DNA of 64,000 nucleotides, from assembly GCA_963710615.1 (NCBI GenBank), contig CAVQBF010000017.1, positions 62,001 through 126,000 of the forward strand. Direction: 5' to 3'. The DNA comes from GCA-2746605 sp963710615 (GTDB lineage: Bacteria; Bacteroidota; Ignavibacteria; Ignavibacteriales; Melioribacteraceae). Below are positions 28,753-38,900 of the stretch, one piece after another. Each line of letters starts with the position of its first letter. The stretch's first letter is position 1. A model generated the notes under the pieces. The model was not told the origin of the DNA. It did no database searches and worked only from the letters and a program-made list of their open reading frames with translations. A program made the position numbers and the translations under genes.

Positions 28753-31186
28753 TTACTTGAGTAGCATCATTTTATTGATTTGAATAAATTTACCGCTTTG
28801 CAATTTGTAAAAATATATTCCGCTGGTTAATTCACTAGCATTAAAACTTACTTCATAATTTCCCGGTTTTTGGTTTTCGTTTACTAACGTGGTTACTTCT
28901 CTACCCAGAATATCATAAACAATTATTTTTATGTTCATTGTAGTTGACACGAATTTTGGGTTCTCAATGGGTACTGTGTAATTAATTTTTGTAGTCGGAT
29001 TGAACGGGTTTGGATAATTTTGCTCTAGTTTAAATTCGGTTGCAATTGGCTCTTTAGAATGCATATCAGTTAAATCTTCAACAAATCCAATAGAATCTAA
29101 TGCTGGCTGAATTTCCTCATTTTGCATAAAATAATTCCAAAGCAATTGTGATCTATGATTTTCAATCATACAAATAATCGGTCCCTGATCAATTGCAATA
29201 TAACTTTGAGCAAACCAGTTCTCTGTTGGATTGAACGCATCCTTAAAGCCATAAATACCCCAAAGATCTTCTCCATAATTTCTGTAAAAATTTTTTAGTG
29301 CAGCCATCGATTCAGTTGGAGTATACGGCATGGAAGATACTGCTGCTGTTGGAGTTATGGTACCATTGTCATTAATTTTTGGTTCTTGTGCAGAATATCC
29401 CCAAGGATTATCGCTGGCTGTAAGTCCCCATGTATTTTCATCATATCCAATATATCCTTCAGGATTTTCAATACAATAAGCTCTATTGATTAAAGTTTGA
29501 TTTCTATTATGAAGGAAATAATTTGCATATTTATCCCTTACAAATCGCGGATCAAAACCAAGGAATGAGTAGTGGGCAAAAAACAATGGTCCCCCAAGAT
29601 TTCTTCCAACGTAAAGTTTAAAATCATAATATGTTTTACCGCTTACATAATTATCCCTATTTTCAACCCATCCGTCTTCATAACACCAAGTCGGAATTCC
29701 GTAAGTGGGAGAAGCAGCAGCAAGAATATATGTAATAAGAGTTTCCATATATCCGACAAGTCTAAAATTCATTATCCAGCCATCAGTTGGTGACCAATGC
29801 CAGTATAGATATGGACTATGATTAAATTTTCTGTAAAAATTCCAATCTACTGATTCCCATAACTCAGTTATTACATTTCCTATCTCTAATTCTTTTGGGT
29901 TCGGTTTATTAAAATATTTTCGTAGCAGTTAGTAATCCTTGAATTAAAAAGGATGTTTCAACCAGATCCCCTCCGTTATCATATTGACTAAAGGGAATTA
30001 CTTGCCCAGTTTCACCATTCAACCAATGCGACCAAACTCCTTGAAATCTATCTGCATTATCCCTAAGAAATTTGCTAATCATTAAAATTCTTTCTGCTCC
30101 CTCTTCTCTGGTAATAAATTCTCTTTCTATTCCAACTAGAACTGCCATTATTCCAAATCCAGACCCACCAGATGTAACTGTATTTCCCCCATTTCTGTTA
30201 TATCTTTCCCTTGATAATCCAGAAACCGGATGAGCATAATCCCAGAAATATCTGAAAGTTGCTTCCTGAACCATAGTCATAAGTTCATCATCTGACATTT
30301 CATATGTAGTTGCAAACACTTCTTCACTCAAATCAGAATTATTAAGATGCTCATCCCTTGCTGATACTTTATAATAATAAGTTACTCCGTGTTGCCCAAC
30401 AAAATCTGAAAAGAAGCGATCATACTTACCTGAGGTTCCAATGGGAACAAAATTATTATCTTCTTTTCTATAAATAATATAGCTCTCAATATCATTTTCA
30501 GGATTGAGGTCCCACATTATATCAATGTGACTATCATAACCCTTAGCAATAACATTTTGCGGGATGGCAGGAGTTCCAGCTTCATTACTATCAGATTTCT
30601 CAATCATTCTTACTTCATCAATAAACAAAGTATGATTTATCCCATCATTTACATTTTGACCAAAGAAAATAGTTTTTATATTGGTTACATCCGCCAAACC
30701 AGGATTATTAACGAAATCAGTTAAAGGAATACTAGCCTTTTTCCAGGATCCAGAGATCAGATTGGAGGTATAATCACCCAGATTCTGCTTTTCCGTTTTT
30801 TGACCATTTAAATCTTCTAAATAAATTTTTGGGAGATTAGATGATAATATATCTGAAGCAGTAAACAAATATATGATCAATGAATCCTTCGAAGTTATAT
30901 CATGCCCAATCCAACCTATTTCAGCCAATGCAAGTGCCCAATCTCCTCCACTGACTGATTGCCAATTAAGCTCCAAACAATTGATACCAGAAATCAAAAA
31001 TTGAGTTGAAACCGGGAATTTATTTTCTTGAGGTCCACTTAACTCTACAAAACTTGGAGGATTGGCAAATCCCCAACTAGGGTCATAATAATCATTATTT
31101 GGACTGTCATTAAAAAAGATGAAAGGTTGGGAATATAGATTTACTACAATTGCAAAATAAAACAATATGATCTTTACAATTTTCAT
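28753..31186 (-). pseudogene. second PF10091 (GH144-like) enzyme with CBM-like, FN3 and T9SS domains, split by a frameshift
   Basis: One gene read in two frames. The 5' part (29909-31186, 425 residues) has a signal peptide, a CBM-like beta-sandwich (about 20-195), a fibronectin III domain (about 205-295) and the start of the catalytic domain (ELMTMVQEATFRYFWDYAHP … GGDLVETSFLIQGLLTAT). It stops at KIF. From 29922 the other frame continues RKYFNKPNPKELEIGNVI … DWNFYRKFNHSPYLYWHWSP without a stop into the rest of the family domain (GYDENTWGLTASDNPWGYSA, YGFKDAFNPTENWFAQSYI, DQGPIICMIENHRS). It ends in a T9SS sorting domain (EQNYPNPFNPTTKINYTV … MLLK). One base seems missing near GCTACGAAA. Intact length would be about 811 residues. 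Predicted secreted endo-glucanase; neighbours are GH2 upstream and the ABC binding protein downstream. Confidence 0.85.
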
Positions 31187-31188
31187 TA

Positions 31189-33258
31189 TCAGTTACCCGG
31201 ATAATTAATTACAGTGATAGAAAATTTATTTGATGAGAGAATTCTTCCGTTATCTATCAACTCGAATTCTAGATCATGCAATCCAACATTTAGAGATTTT
31301 GGTAACATTACTTTTAAACTTTCAAAATGTTTAAAGAGAAGTGAATTCCCTTCTAAATTAAGGTTATTAAAATGTGCTATACTTTTTTTATTTATGCTAA
31401 TATTTAGCTCAAGTTTGTTCAATTTTTTATGTGTGTCATTAATGATATGAAAATCAAAATTCAATTTTGATTCTACAAAATATTGGTCTTGCCTTAGAAA
31501 TACAGAAAGTAACACCGGAGAAAAACATTCTTTGAGAGTATTGTATGCCTTTTTTTTCACTAAATAATAATCAACAACAGACCATGTAATTGAAGGCCAG
31601 CAATCAATAAACATAAATTGAAAAATTCCGGTTATTCCATTATTCTTTTTTCTTCTGTAGAAATGAATGGCTGTTTTAAGTAGCTCGGATTGATAATTTT
31701 GTGAATTTTCAACAAATTCAATTACATTCCTTCCCAAAGGTATTTTAGCAATATTAAAAGTGGTATCCGGTTGAAAATTATGATATTTCCATTTTTCTAA
31801 ATCTGGCGGGAACAAATTTTCTTCGGGTATAAATTTCTTTAAGGATTTAACATCCGGCAAACCCTGTGCCCCAAATTCTGTAACTATTGGTCCCATAGGT
31901 GCTGCAGCAAAGTGCTCTTTATTTCCCCAATACCATCCATCATATGGATGCTCTTCATAATTTGATGCTAGTCTAATAATCCTAGATTGATCCTGACTTA
32001 AGACAGCGTCTTTAAGCAATGGATCAAGAGTTTTTACCTGATTACCCGGTTCATTGTGGCAACACCAAAAACAAATTGAGGGATGATTATATAGTACATT
32101 TACCATTTCCTTAATTTGCCTTACAGCATTCTCTGTAAAAACTTCCGATTCTTCATATGTCCATTGCAGACTAAAATCCTGCCAAACAATTATCCCCTTT
32201 TTATCAAATTTTGAATATAGTTCTCTCCTATTAACATGTGCATGAACTCTTACAGCATTTACATTGGCTGCTTTTATTAATCCAACAATTTTTTCAATAC
32301 GTTCATTATTAAGTTCACTTAAAAATTGTGTTGGAATTATATTAGTACCTCGCAGGAATAATTCTTTTCCATTAAGAAAAAACTTACCATTTTTATCAAG
32401 TTCAACTTTACGAATAGCAAATTCTTCTTTATAAACTTTAAGTTTTTCAAAAGTCAATTTAACATTATAAATATTTTGTTTGCCAAGGTCCCAACTCCAC
32501 CACAGTTTAGGTCTCATAATTTTAAAGAATACAATAATTTCAGATTGTCCTGAAGATATAGTTATATCTTTTCTAAAAGTTTGAATAGATTTATCCGGGG
32601 CTTGAACTTCAAGGATAAGACTTGTCGCTAAAGGAGACTGAAGTTGGGAAAGATATTCAATATTTATTTGAATTCTTGCAGTTTTATATTCATCGTCCAA
32701 GGAAGAAGTAATTTTTGCATTACTAATAAATATTTTTTCATTAATAAATAATTCTACATCATTCCAGATTCCACCTGTGTTTTGATCCTGTCCAAACTCC
32801 ATGCTCCAAGATCCAGGTCTACAATCGTGATGATTAAAAATTCCTTTAATTAATTGTTTCTTTAAAGGCCAAACTTTATCGGGTTCTTCTTTTGGGGAGT
32901 TAACTTTTACAATTAATTGATTAGATTTCTTAAAGTTAAGTTGATCCGTAACATTAAAATGAAACGGTTGGAAATAACCTTCATGATGTCCAATAAAACT
33001 TCCATTTAGCCACACATCGGCAAAATAGTCAATACCATTAAATTTTAAAATGTTAACTGTATTCGGCAATTTATCATCTTCAATTCTGAAAGTCTTTAAA
33101 TACCAAATTGAACCACTAAAATTATCAATTCCAGTAAGCTGCCAATTTTTTGGTACTTTAATTTCATTTTGAGAAGAATTCAATTTCTCTTTAGCTTCTT
33201 CAAAAGAATATTCATTAAATTCATCTTTTAAATAATTCCAATTTCCGTTTAGAAGCAT
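31189..33258 (-). CDS. GH2-family glycoside hydrolase (cytoplasmic)
   Basis: A 689-residue enzyme without signal peptide. Order: sugar-binding jelly roll (about 1-175, FADVWLNGSFIGHHEGYFQP), immunoglobulin-like domain (about 180-285) and TIM barrel (about 286-600). Catalytic residues are Glu403 in CCHNEPGN (acid/base) and Glu461 in VTEFGAQG (nucleophile). It is shorter than typical beta-galactosidases and nearer to beta-mannosidase/beta-glucosidase-type GH2 members. It lies 3 bases after the GH94 gene and 2 bases before the GH144-like gene, in one tight operon. Specificity is not determined; a role in trimming imported oligosaccharides is inferred. Confidence 0.9.
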   Translation of the reverse strand: MLLNGNWNYLKDEFNEYSFEEAKEKLNSSQNEIKVPKNWQLTGIDNFSGSIWYLKTFRIEDDKLPNTVNILKFNGIDYFADVWLNGSFIGHHEGYFQPFHFNVTDQLNFKKSNQLIVKVNSPKEEPDKVWPLKKQLIKGIFNHHDCRPGSWSMEFGQDQNTGGIWNDVELFINEKIFISNAKITSSLDDEYKTARIQINIEYLSQLQSPLATSLILEVQAPDKSIQTFRKDITISSGQSEIIVFFKIMRPKLWWSWDLGKQNIYNVKLTFEKLKVYKEEFAIRKVELDKNGKFFLNGKELFLRGTNIIPTQFLSELNNERIEKIVGLIKAANVNAVRVHAHVNRRELYSKFDKKGIIVWQDFSLQWTYEESEVFTENAVRQIKEMVNVLYNHPSICFWCCHNEPGNQVKTLDPLLKDAVLSQDQSRIIRLASNYEEHPYDGWYWGNKEHFAAAPMGPIVTEFGAQGLPDVKSLKKFIPEENLFPPDLEKWKYHNFQPDTTFNIAKIPLGRNVIEFVENSQNYQSELLKTAIHFYRRKKNNGITGIFQFMFIDCWPSITWSVVDYYLVKKKAYNTLKECFSPVLLSVFLRQDQYFVESKLNFDFHIINDTHKKLNKLELNISINKKSIAHFNNLNLEGNSLLFKHFESLKVMLPKSLNVGLHDLEFELIDNGRILSSNKFSITVINYPGN

Positions 33259-33261
33259 AAT

Positions 33262-35637
33262 TTACTCTAGAATAACTTCAACATTAACTTTGTTTTTTTC
33301 TTGATGAGGGATTATATTACCGCTTATTTCCTCTCCATTTAATCTAATAGTTTTAACTCCGGAGGAAACATTTTTAGGATTTAGAACTTCAATCCAAAAT
33401 TCAGTTCCCCTGAAAGTGCGCTTCACTGTAAAACCTTTCCAGTCATTTGGTATTTGGGGATCAATTAATAGTCCTTCTCTATTTGCACGAATACCAAGTA
33501 TCCAATCTACAATAACTTTCTGAAACCAAGAAGCAGATCCTGTATACCACGTCCAACCGGCCATACCATAGTCAGGCGAGTCAGGGCCATCAATATTGCC
33601 TGGCATAACATAAGGTTCTGCAACATATTCATCAGGGTTTAATCCCGAATAAATTGGACATAACCTTTTGTAGACATCATACGCTGATTCACTTTCACCT
33701 AGAAGAGAATAAGCCCAGACAGACCAAGTAGCAGCATGTGAATATACTCCACCATTTTCTCTTCTTCCCGCTGCGTATCTTGACAAATAACCAATGTATT
33801 TATCAGGTTTAGAATAAGCCGGAGAGAGTAAAAGTGGTCCATTTTTTTTTATCAATTTTTCTTTTACGGAATTCATTGCACGAAATTTTCTTTTCTCATC
33901 AGTAATATTACTTATTACAGACCAAGTCTGCGAATTTAGAAATATTTGACCATCCACGCATTCTTTGCTTCCTAGTTTCTCTCCGCTATCTTTAGTAGCA
34001 CGCCAAAACCAATCACCATCCCATGCATATTTATTAAAATCCTCTCTAAGCTTTTCTGCTCTCTCAGAATAACTATTTGCTAAAATTTTATCATTCCTTT
34101 TTTCAACAACTGGAATGAATTTACTTAGTACATAATATAAAAATTCTGCTAGCCAAATTGATTCCCCCTTCATTTCCAATCCGACGGCACTTAATCCGTC
34201 ATTCCAATCACCGGCACCAATTAATGGAAGTCCCCTATCACTAAACCGAGAAAGAACTTTATCTATTGCAAGACAACAGTGCTTATAAAGTGATTCCGAT
34301 TCTTGATGATCATAAAATGGCTCTTGTAGATCAAGTATTGAATCATCATTTGTTTCCTCAAGGAAATGAATGATAACAAAAGGAAGCCACAAAAGGTCAT
34401 CGGTCATCTTGGTCTCTAAACCGGTTTCGGTTATTGGGTGCCACCAGTGAAGCACTGTTCCATCTTTCTTTTGATGGCGTGCGTGAAGCCGAATTTGCTT
34501 TATTGTTTGTGAAGAATCTATTGGCAAGAAAACCAGACTATCCTGTAATTGATCTCTAAAACCAAATGCACCGCTTTGCTGATAGTAAGCTGTCCTTGCC
34601 CATAGTCTTCCGGAGATGGCTTGATACCTGAGCCATTTGTTTACTGAAAAGTTCATTGCTTCATCAGGAGTATTTATCTCTAGCGGACTTAAAATATTAT
34701 TCCACCTGGATTTAGTTTCGTTCAAAGCAAGCTTAATTTGTTCACCTGATTTATATTTAGCTAAGGAATTAATAATTTCTTCTTCAGACTTTTTTAACCC
34801 AATATAAAAAGAAAGCTCTTCTGTTTCATTAGGTGCAATTGAGAGGTCAACCAATAAAGAACCTATTGAATCATTAAATGGACCTACAGATTTTGATAAA
34901 CTGCCTGAGATTACTGCTTTCGGTTTTTCAAGATTTCCGTATTGACCAATAAATGACTCTTTGTCCCCTTCGTAGGAAATAATTTTTCTATTTGATGAAA
35001 TAAATCCCAAATATTCATATTCAATATTCCAATGTCCTCTATCTCCCAAAGGAATATCCCATATTCTTTTCGAGGATATTAAACCATTTACTTCACTGCT
35101 ATATCTAGTCTCTAAAAACTGTTTGTGGAATTCCCGGTGATAATCATTGGAAGATCCGAGCACCCATTCCAAGTAAGTAAATATTGATAGATTTAATATC
35201 TTTGTAGAACTATTCGTGATTTTGAAATACCATATTTCAAGATTATCTTCAAAGGGAATAAAACATGTAAGTTCAATTTCAATTTGTTTGTACTTAGAAG
35301 TGAATGTTGTATATCCCAATCCATGTTTACATTGGTATTCATCTAATTCTGTTCTAGTGGGTAACCAGGTTGGGCTCCAAAATTCACCTGTATCATTATT
35401 TTTTATATAAAAATACTTACCCCAGTTATCTTGTATTAGATCTTGATGCCATCTTGTGATTCTGTTGAATTCAGAGTGGGTATCCCAGCTAAATCCTCCG
35501 CCAGTTTGAGAAATAACCAAACCATAAGTACCATTAGAAATTACATTTACCCAAGGTTTTGGAGTTTTAGGTGTTGTAATGATGTATTCGCTGCCATCAT
35601 CGTTAAAAAATCCACATTTTGTTTTAAATTTAGTCAT
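33262..35637 (-). CDS. GH94 glycoside phosphorylase (cellobiose-phosphorylase-like)
   Basis: A 791-residue cytoplasmic protein, close to the usual 790-830 residues of cellobiose phosphorylases and much shorter than the about 1100-residue 1,2-beta-oligoglucan phosphorylases. Beta-sandwich N-terminus (GFFNDDGSEYIITTPKTPKP; FWSPTWLPTRTELDEYQCKH), helical linker and (alpha/alpha)6 barrel (AFGFRDQLQDSLVFLPID; HARHQKKDGTVLHWWHPITE). The general acid is Asp480 in GAGDWNDGL. It splits a beta-glucoside with phosphate to alpha-glucose 1-phosphate and a shorter sugar, which saves ATP. First gene of the divergent minus-strand operon behind a LacI operator. The linkage acted on (1,2, 1,3 or 1,4) cannot be read directly. 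Confidence 0.93.
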   Translation of the reverse strand: MTKFKTKCGFFNDDGSEYIITTPKTPKPWVNVISNGTYGLVISQTGGGFSWDTHSEFNRITRWHQDLIQDNWGKYFYIKNNDTGEFWSPTWLPTRTELDEYQCKHGLGYTTFTSKYKQIEIELTCFIPFEDNLEIWYFKITNSSTKILNLSIFTYLEWVLGSSNDYHREFHKQFLETRYSSEVNGLISSKRIWDIPLGDRGHWNIEYEYLGFISSNRKIISYEGDKESFIGQYGNLEKPKAVISGSLSKSVGPFNDSIGSLLVDLSIAPNETEELSFYIGLKKSEEEIINSLAKYKSGEQIKLALNETKSRWNNILSPLEINTPDEAMNFSVNKWLRYQAISGRLWARTAYYQQSGAFGFRDQLQDSLVFLPIDSSQTIKQIRLHARHQKKDGTVLHWWHPITETGLETKMTDDLLWLPFVIIHFLEETNDDSILDLQEPFYDHQESESLYKHCCLAIDKVLSRFSDRGLPLIGAGDWNDGLSAVGLEMKGESIWLAEFLYYVLSKFIPVVEKRNDKILANSYSERAEKLREDFNKYAWDGDWFWRATKDSGEKLGSKECVDGQIFLNSQTWSVISNITDEKRKFRAMNSVKEKLIKKNGPLLLSPAYSKPDKYIGYLSRYAAGRRENGGVYSHAATWSVWAYSLLGESESAYDVYKRLCPIYSGLNPDEYVAEPYVMPGNIDGPDSPDYGMAGWTWYTGSASWFQKVIVDWILGIRANREGLLIDPQIPNDWKGFTVKRTFRGTEFWIEVLNPKNVSSGVKTIRLNGEEISGNIIPHQEKNKVNVEVILE

Positions 35638-35708
35638 GAAAAAATATTATCCCAATTGAGAATTTAAGTTGATAACAATCTTATTTTGTAAATGAAAAAT
35701 AATATGAG

Positions 35709-35738
35709 CAATTTATTGACCGTATTGTATTTTTTCAA
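35709..35738 (-). promoter_or_regulatory. possible Bacteroidota-type promoter of the GH94 operon
   Basis: On the minus strand TTG is followed after 20 bases by TAAATTG, near the consensus -33 TTG and -7 TAnnTTTG. It starts about 15 bases downstream of the LacI operator and 70-100 bases before the GH94 start codon. Short AT-rich motifs of this kind occur by chance. Confidence 0.25.
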
Positions 35739-35752
35739 AAAATTGCTAAATT

Positions 35753-35771
35753 AATGTAAGCGTTTACATTT
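35753..35771. promoter_or_regulatory. LacI-type operator between GH94 and the 1061-aa gene
   Basis: AATGTAAGCGTTTACATTT is a near-perfect palindrome sharing AATGTAAGCG and TTACATTT with the operator at 25544-25563. The two sites lie 10 kb apart, at lacI and at the divergent structural genes, making a small regulon: lacI, the GH94/GH2/GH144-like/ABC operon and the 1061-residue secreted protein. Confidence 0.85.
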
Positions 35772-35965
35772 ACTGATTAAACTAACAATTGAATTGCTTT
35801 TTTCCAAGGGGAAATTAGAATGTTGAAGCGAATTTTTACTATACCAACCTTAAATTCGGCTGAATTATAAACAAATAAATTTTATATAATGACAAATAAT
35901 TTTTTCTTTATTAGCCTTGTAAATCTAATTGCTCCCCAAAATTTTCAATTAGAAGGAAATTATAA

Positions 35966-38900
35966 ATGAAGGTCAAATACAATTTTTGGTTAATTATTTA
36001 TTCATTAATCTTCCTAACCATAATTTTTCAGTACAATACTTTTCCCCAGACTTTAGAAAAATTCGATTCTTCTGATAATTGGAAAGTAATTGCATCTGAT
36101 GGTGTGATACTAAATACAGAAACCGTAAAAGGATTTTCTGAAGATTGCATTAAATTAAGTTATGATTTTACTACAGGAGCTGGATATTGTGGAATACAAA
36201 AAAAAATTCCGCTAAAGTTACCTGAAAATTTTGAATTTTCTTTCTATATAAAAGGGAATACTCCTATCAACAACCTGGAATTTAAGTTGCTTGATTCATC
36301 AGGTGAAAATGTCTGGTGGTATAATCAAAGAAATTACGAAATGCCTAACAATTGGACAAAAATAACAGTAAAAAAAAGGCATATAGAATTCGCTTGGGGT
36401 CCCACTGAAAATAAGAATTTACAAAATATTGATAAAATTGAATTTACCGTCGCTTCATCCTCTGGCGGTAAGGGAATTTTTTATATTGATGAACTTAAGT
36501 TTAAAGAACTAGATGTAAATAATGAAGTAACATCAACTCCAGACATATATTCAAGAAATAATAGTGATAATCTTAAATTTATTTTTGATAATAAAAAAGG
36601 AACTCTTTGGAAAAGTAATGGCCATACAAAAACTGCATCAATAATTTTAGATTTCAAAAAAACAAAGGAATATGGAGGACTGATTATCGATTGGGATACT
36701 TTATATTTTGCAAAAAAGTACAATGTACTCATCTCGGATGATAGCGTAAACTGGGAAAATATTTATAGCGTAAGCAAAGGTAAAGGTGGTAGAAGTTATG
36801 TATTCCTAAAAGATGCCTCCTCGCAATACATAAAACTGGATATGATTGAGAGCAATAAATCTAGCATGTTCGGAATAAGAGAGATTGAAATTAAAAAAAT
36901 AGATTTTTCAAAAAACACAAATTATTTTTTCTCTAAAATTGCAGAAGATTTCCCATCTGGTTTTTTTCCTAAATACAACTACAATCGTCAATCTTATTGG
37001 ACTATTACTGGAGTTAACAGTGACACAAAAGAATCCTTGATAAATGAAGAAGGGATGGTGGAGATTGATAAAAGCCGATTTTCGATTGAACCATTTTTGT
37101 ATATCAATAACAAATTTATAACATGGAATGATATTGAGATTACTCAGGGTTTAGAAAAGGAGTATCTACCGATTCCTTCAGTTAAATGGAACTTAGAAAA
37201 CATTGAATTTGAAACAAAAATATTTGCAGATGGCCATCCAAATGAATCAGTACTTTATATTTCGTATAATATGAAAAATAAAAGTGATCATACCCAATCA
37301 GGCAACCTGTACTTAGCCATCAGACCATTTCAAGTTAATCCGCCTTGGCAATTTTTAAATTGGCCTGGTGGTAGTGCAAAAATTAAAAACATAAATTATT
37401 CTGATAACAAAATAATTGTTGATGATAAAGTAGTCCACGCATTATCTAATCCAGCAGATTTTGGGGCTCTTGAGTTTGACGAAGGAATAATTACTGAATT
37501 TTTAAGTAAGGATAAGCTGCCCCAAAATAAAAATGTAAAATGCCATTTTGGGTATGCAGAAGGAGCATTGAAATATTCATTCAATCTTAAGCCGAATGAT
37601 GAAAAGAAATTCTATCTCGCTGTACCCTTCCACAAAGAATATGAGCTGATGAAGGAATTTGGTTCTGATGAAATCCTTGATAAGTACATCGCGAAAAAAT
37701 TAACCTCGGTAGCAAATTTTTGGGATGAAAAGATTAGTCATGTAAAATTTAATCTACCTCAGAGTGCAGATAAACTAATCAATTCAGTTCGCTCAAACCT
37801 AGCATATATTTTGATTAACAGAGATAACTTTGGGATTCAACCTGGTTCAAGGTCATATGAAAGATCATGGATAAGGGATGGAGCCTTGACATCCTCTGCA
37901 CTCTTGAAAATGGGTATTAAAGATGAGGTGAAAGAATTCTTAAATTGGTATAGTCAATATCAATTCAAAAGTGGTAAAGTCCCTTGTGTAGTAGATACTA
38001 GAGGTCCCGATCCAGTACCTGAAAATGATAGTCATGGACAACTAATTTATGCTATACTTCAATATTATCATTTTACTAAGGATAGTTCTTTTTTAAAAAG
38101 CAAGTTTAATAATGTCAAGAAAGCGGTCGAATATATAGAATATTTGGTTTCTCAACGCACCACTGATGAATACAAAAATAATGATGAACTAAAAATGTTT
38201 TATGGCTTGATGCCTGAATCGATAAGCCACGAAGGCTATTCTGCTAAACCAATGCATTCCTACTGGGATGATTTTTTTGGTCTGAAAGGATTAAAGGATG
38301 CCGTGACAATTGCTCAAATAATAAATCAAAACGATTACATTGAAGATTTTACAACTTTGAGAGATAACTTTAAAGAAAATTTGTACAATTCAATCAACGC
38401 GTCTATACAATATCACGGGATAAACTATATTCCTGGTTGTGCTGAGTTAGGTGACTTTGATGCAACATCAACCACAATTGCACTCAATCCATGCAATGAA
38501 TTGAAGAATCTGCCGAAAAAGTACTTGATTAATACATTTGACAAATATTTCGAAAATTTTAATGAACGTTTAAACCCACAAAGCAGATGGATTAATTATA
38601 CACCCTATGAGCAAAGAGTAGTTGGAAGCTATATTTATTTAAATAACATCAATAGAGCTCATAAGTTGTTGGACTTCTTCTTTACTCACCAGAGACCATT
38701 AAACTGGAATCATTGGGCAGAGGTTGTTTGGAACAACCGCGATACAACTGAATTTATTGGAGATATGCCGCATACCTGGGTGGGATCAGATTTCATAAAT
38801 TCGGTCCGAGCCATGTTTGTTTATGAAGATGAATATGAAAATTCCTTAATTATTGGAGCCGGTTTATATGATGACTGGATTATAAATTCAAATGGCATGG

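Larger units (their letters stand above)
35638..35965. promoter_or_regulatory. divergent promoter region between GH94 and the 1061-aa gene
   Basis: A 328-base gene-free region between two divergent genes. It contains the LacI operator at 35753-35771 and, on the minus strand, TTG (35736-35738) and TAAATTG (35709-35715) separated by 20 bases. That is the Bacteroidota promoter pattern TTG-N19/20-TAnnTTTG with one missing T, so it may drive the GH94 operon. I see no clear equivalent for the plus strand. Confidence 0.5.

Noticed and set aside
28753..29772. A stand-alone 339-residue secreted glucoamylase-family gene starting at an internal ATG
   Set aside because: The same frame continues upstream without a stop to the break at 29922 and completes the family domain begun in the preceding frame, so it is the 3' part of a frameshifted gene.
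29905..29925. Programmed ribosomal frameshift in the GH144-like gene
   Set aside because: No slippery heptamer with downstream structure is visible, and the family does not use frameshifting; a one-base deletion or error is simpler.
33262..35637. Calling the GH94 gene a 1,2-beta-oligoglucan phosphorylase outright
   Set aside because: Its length and N-terminal motifs are nearer to cellobiose phosphorylase; only the neighbouring GH144-like genes point to beta-1,2-glucan.
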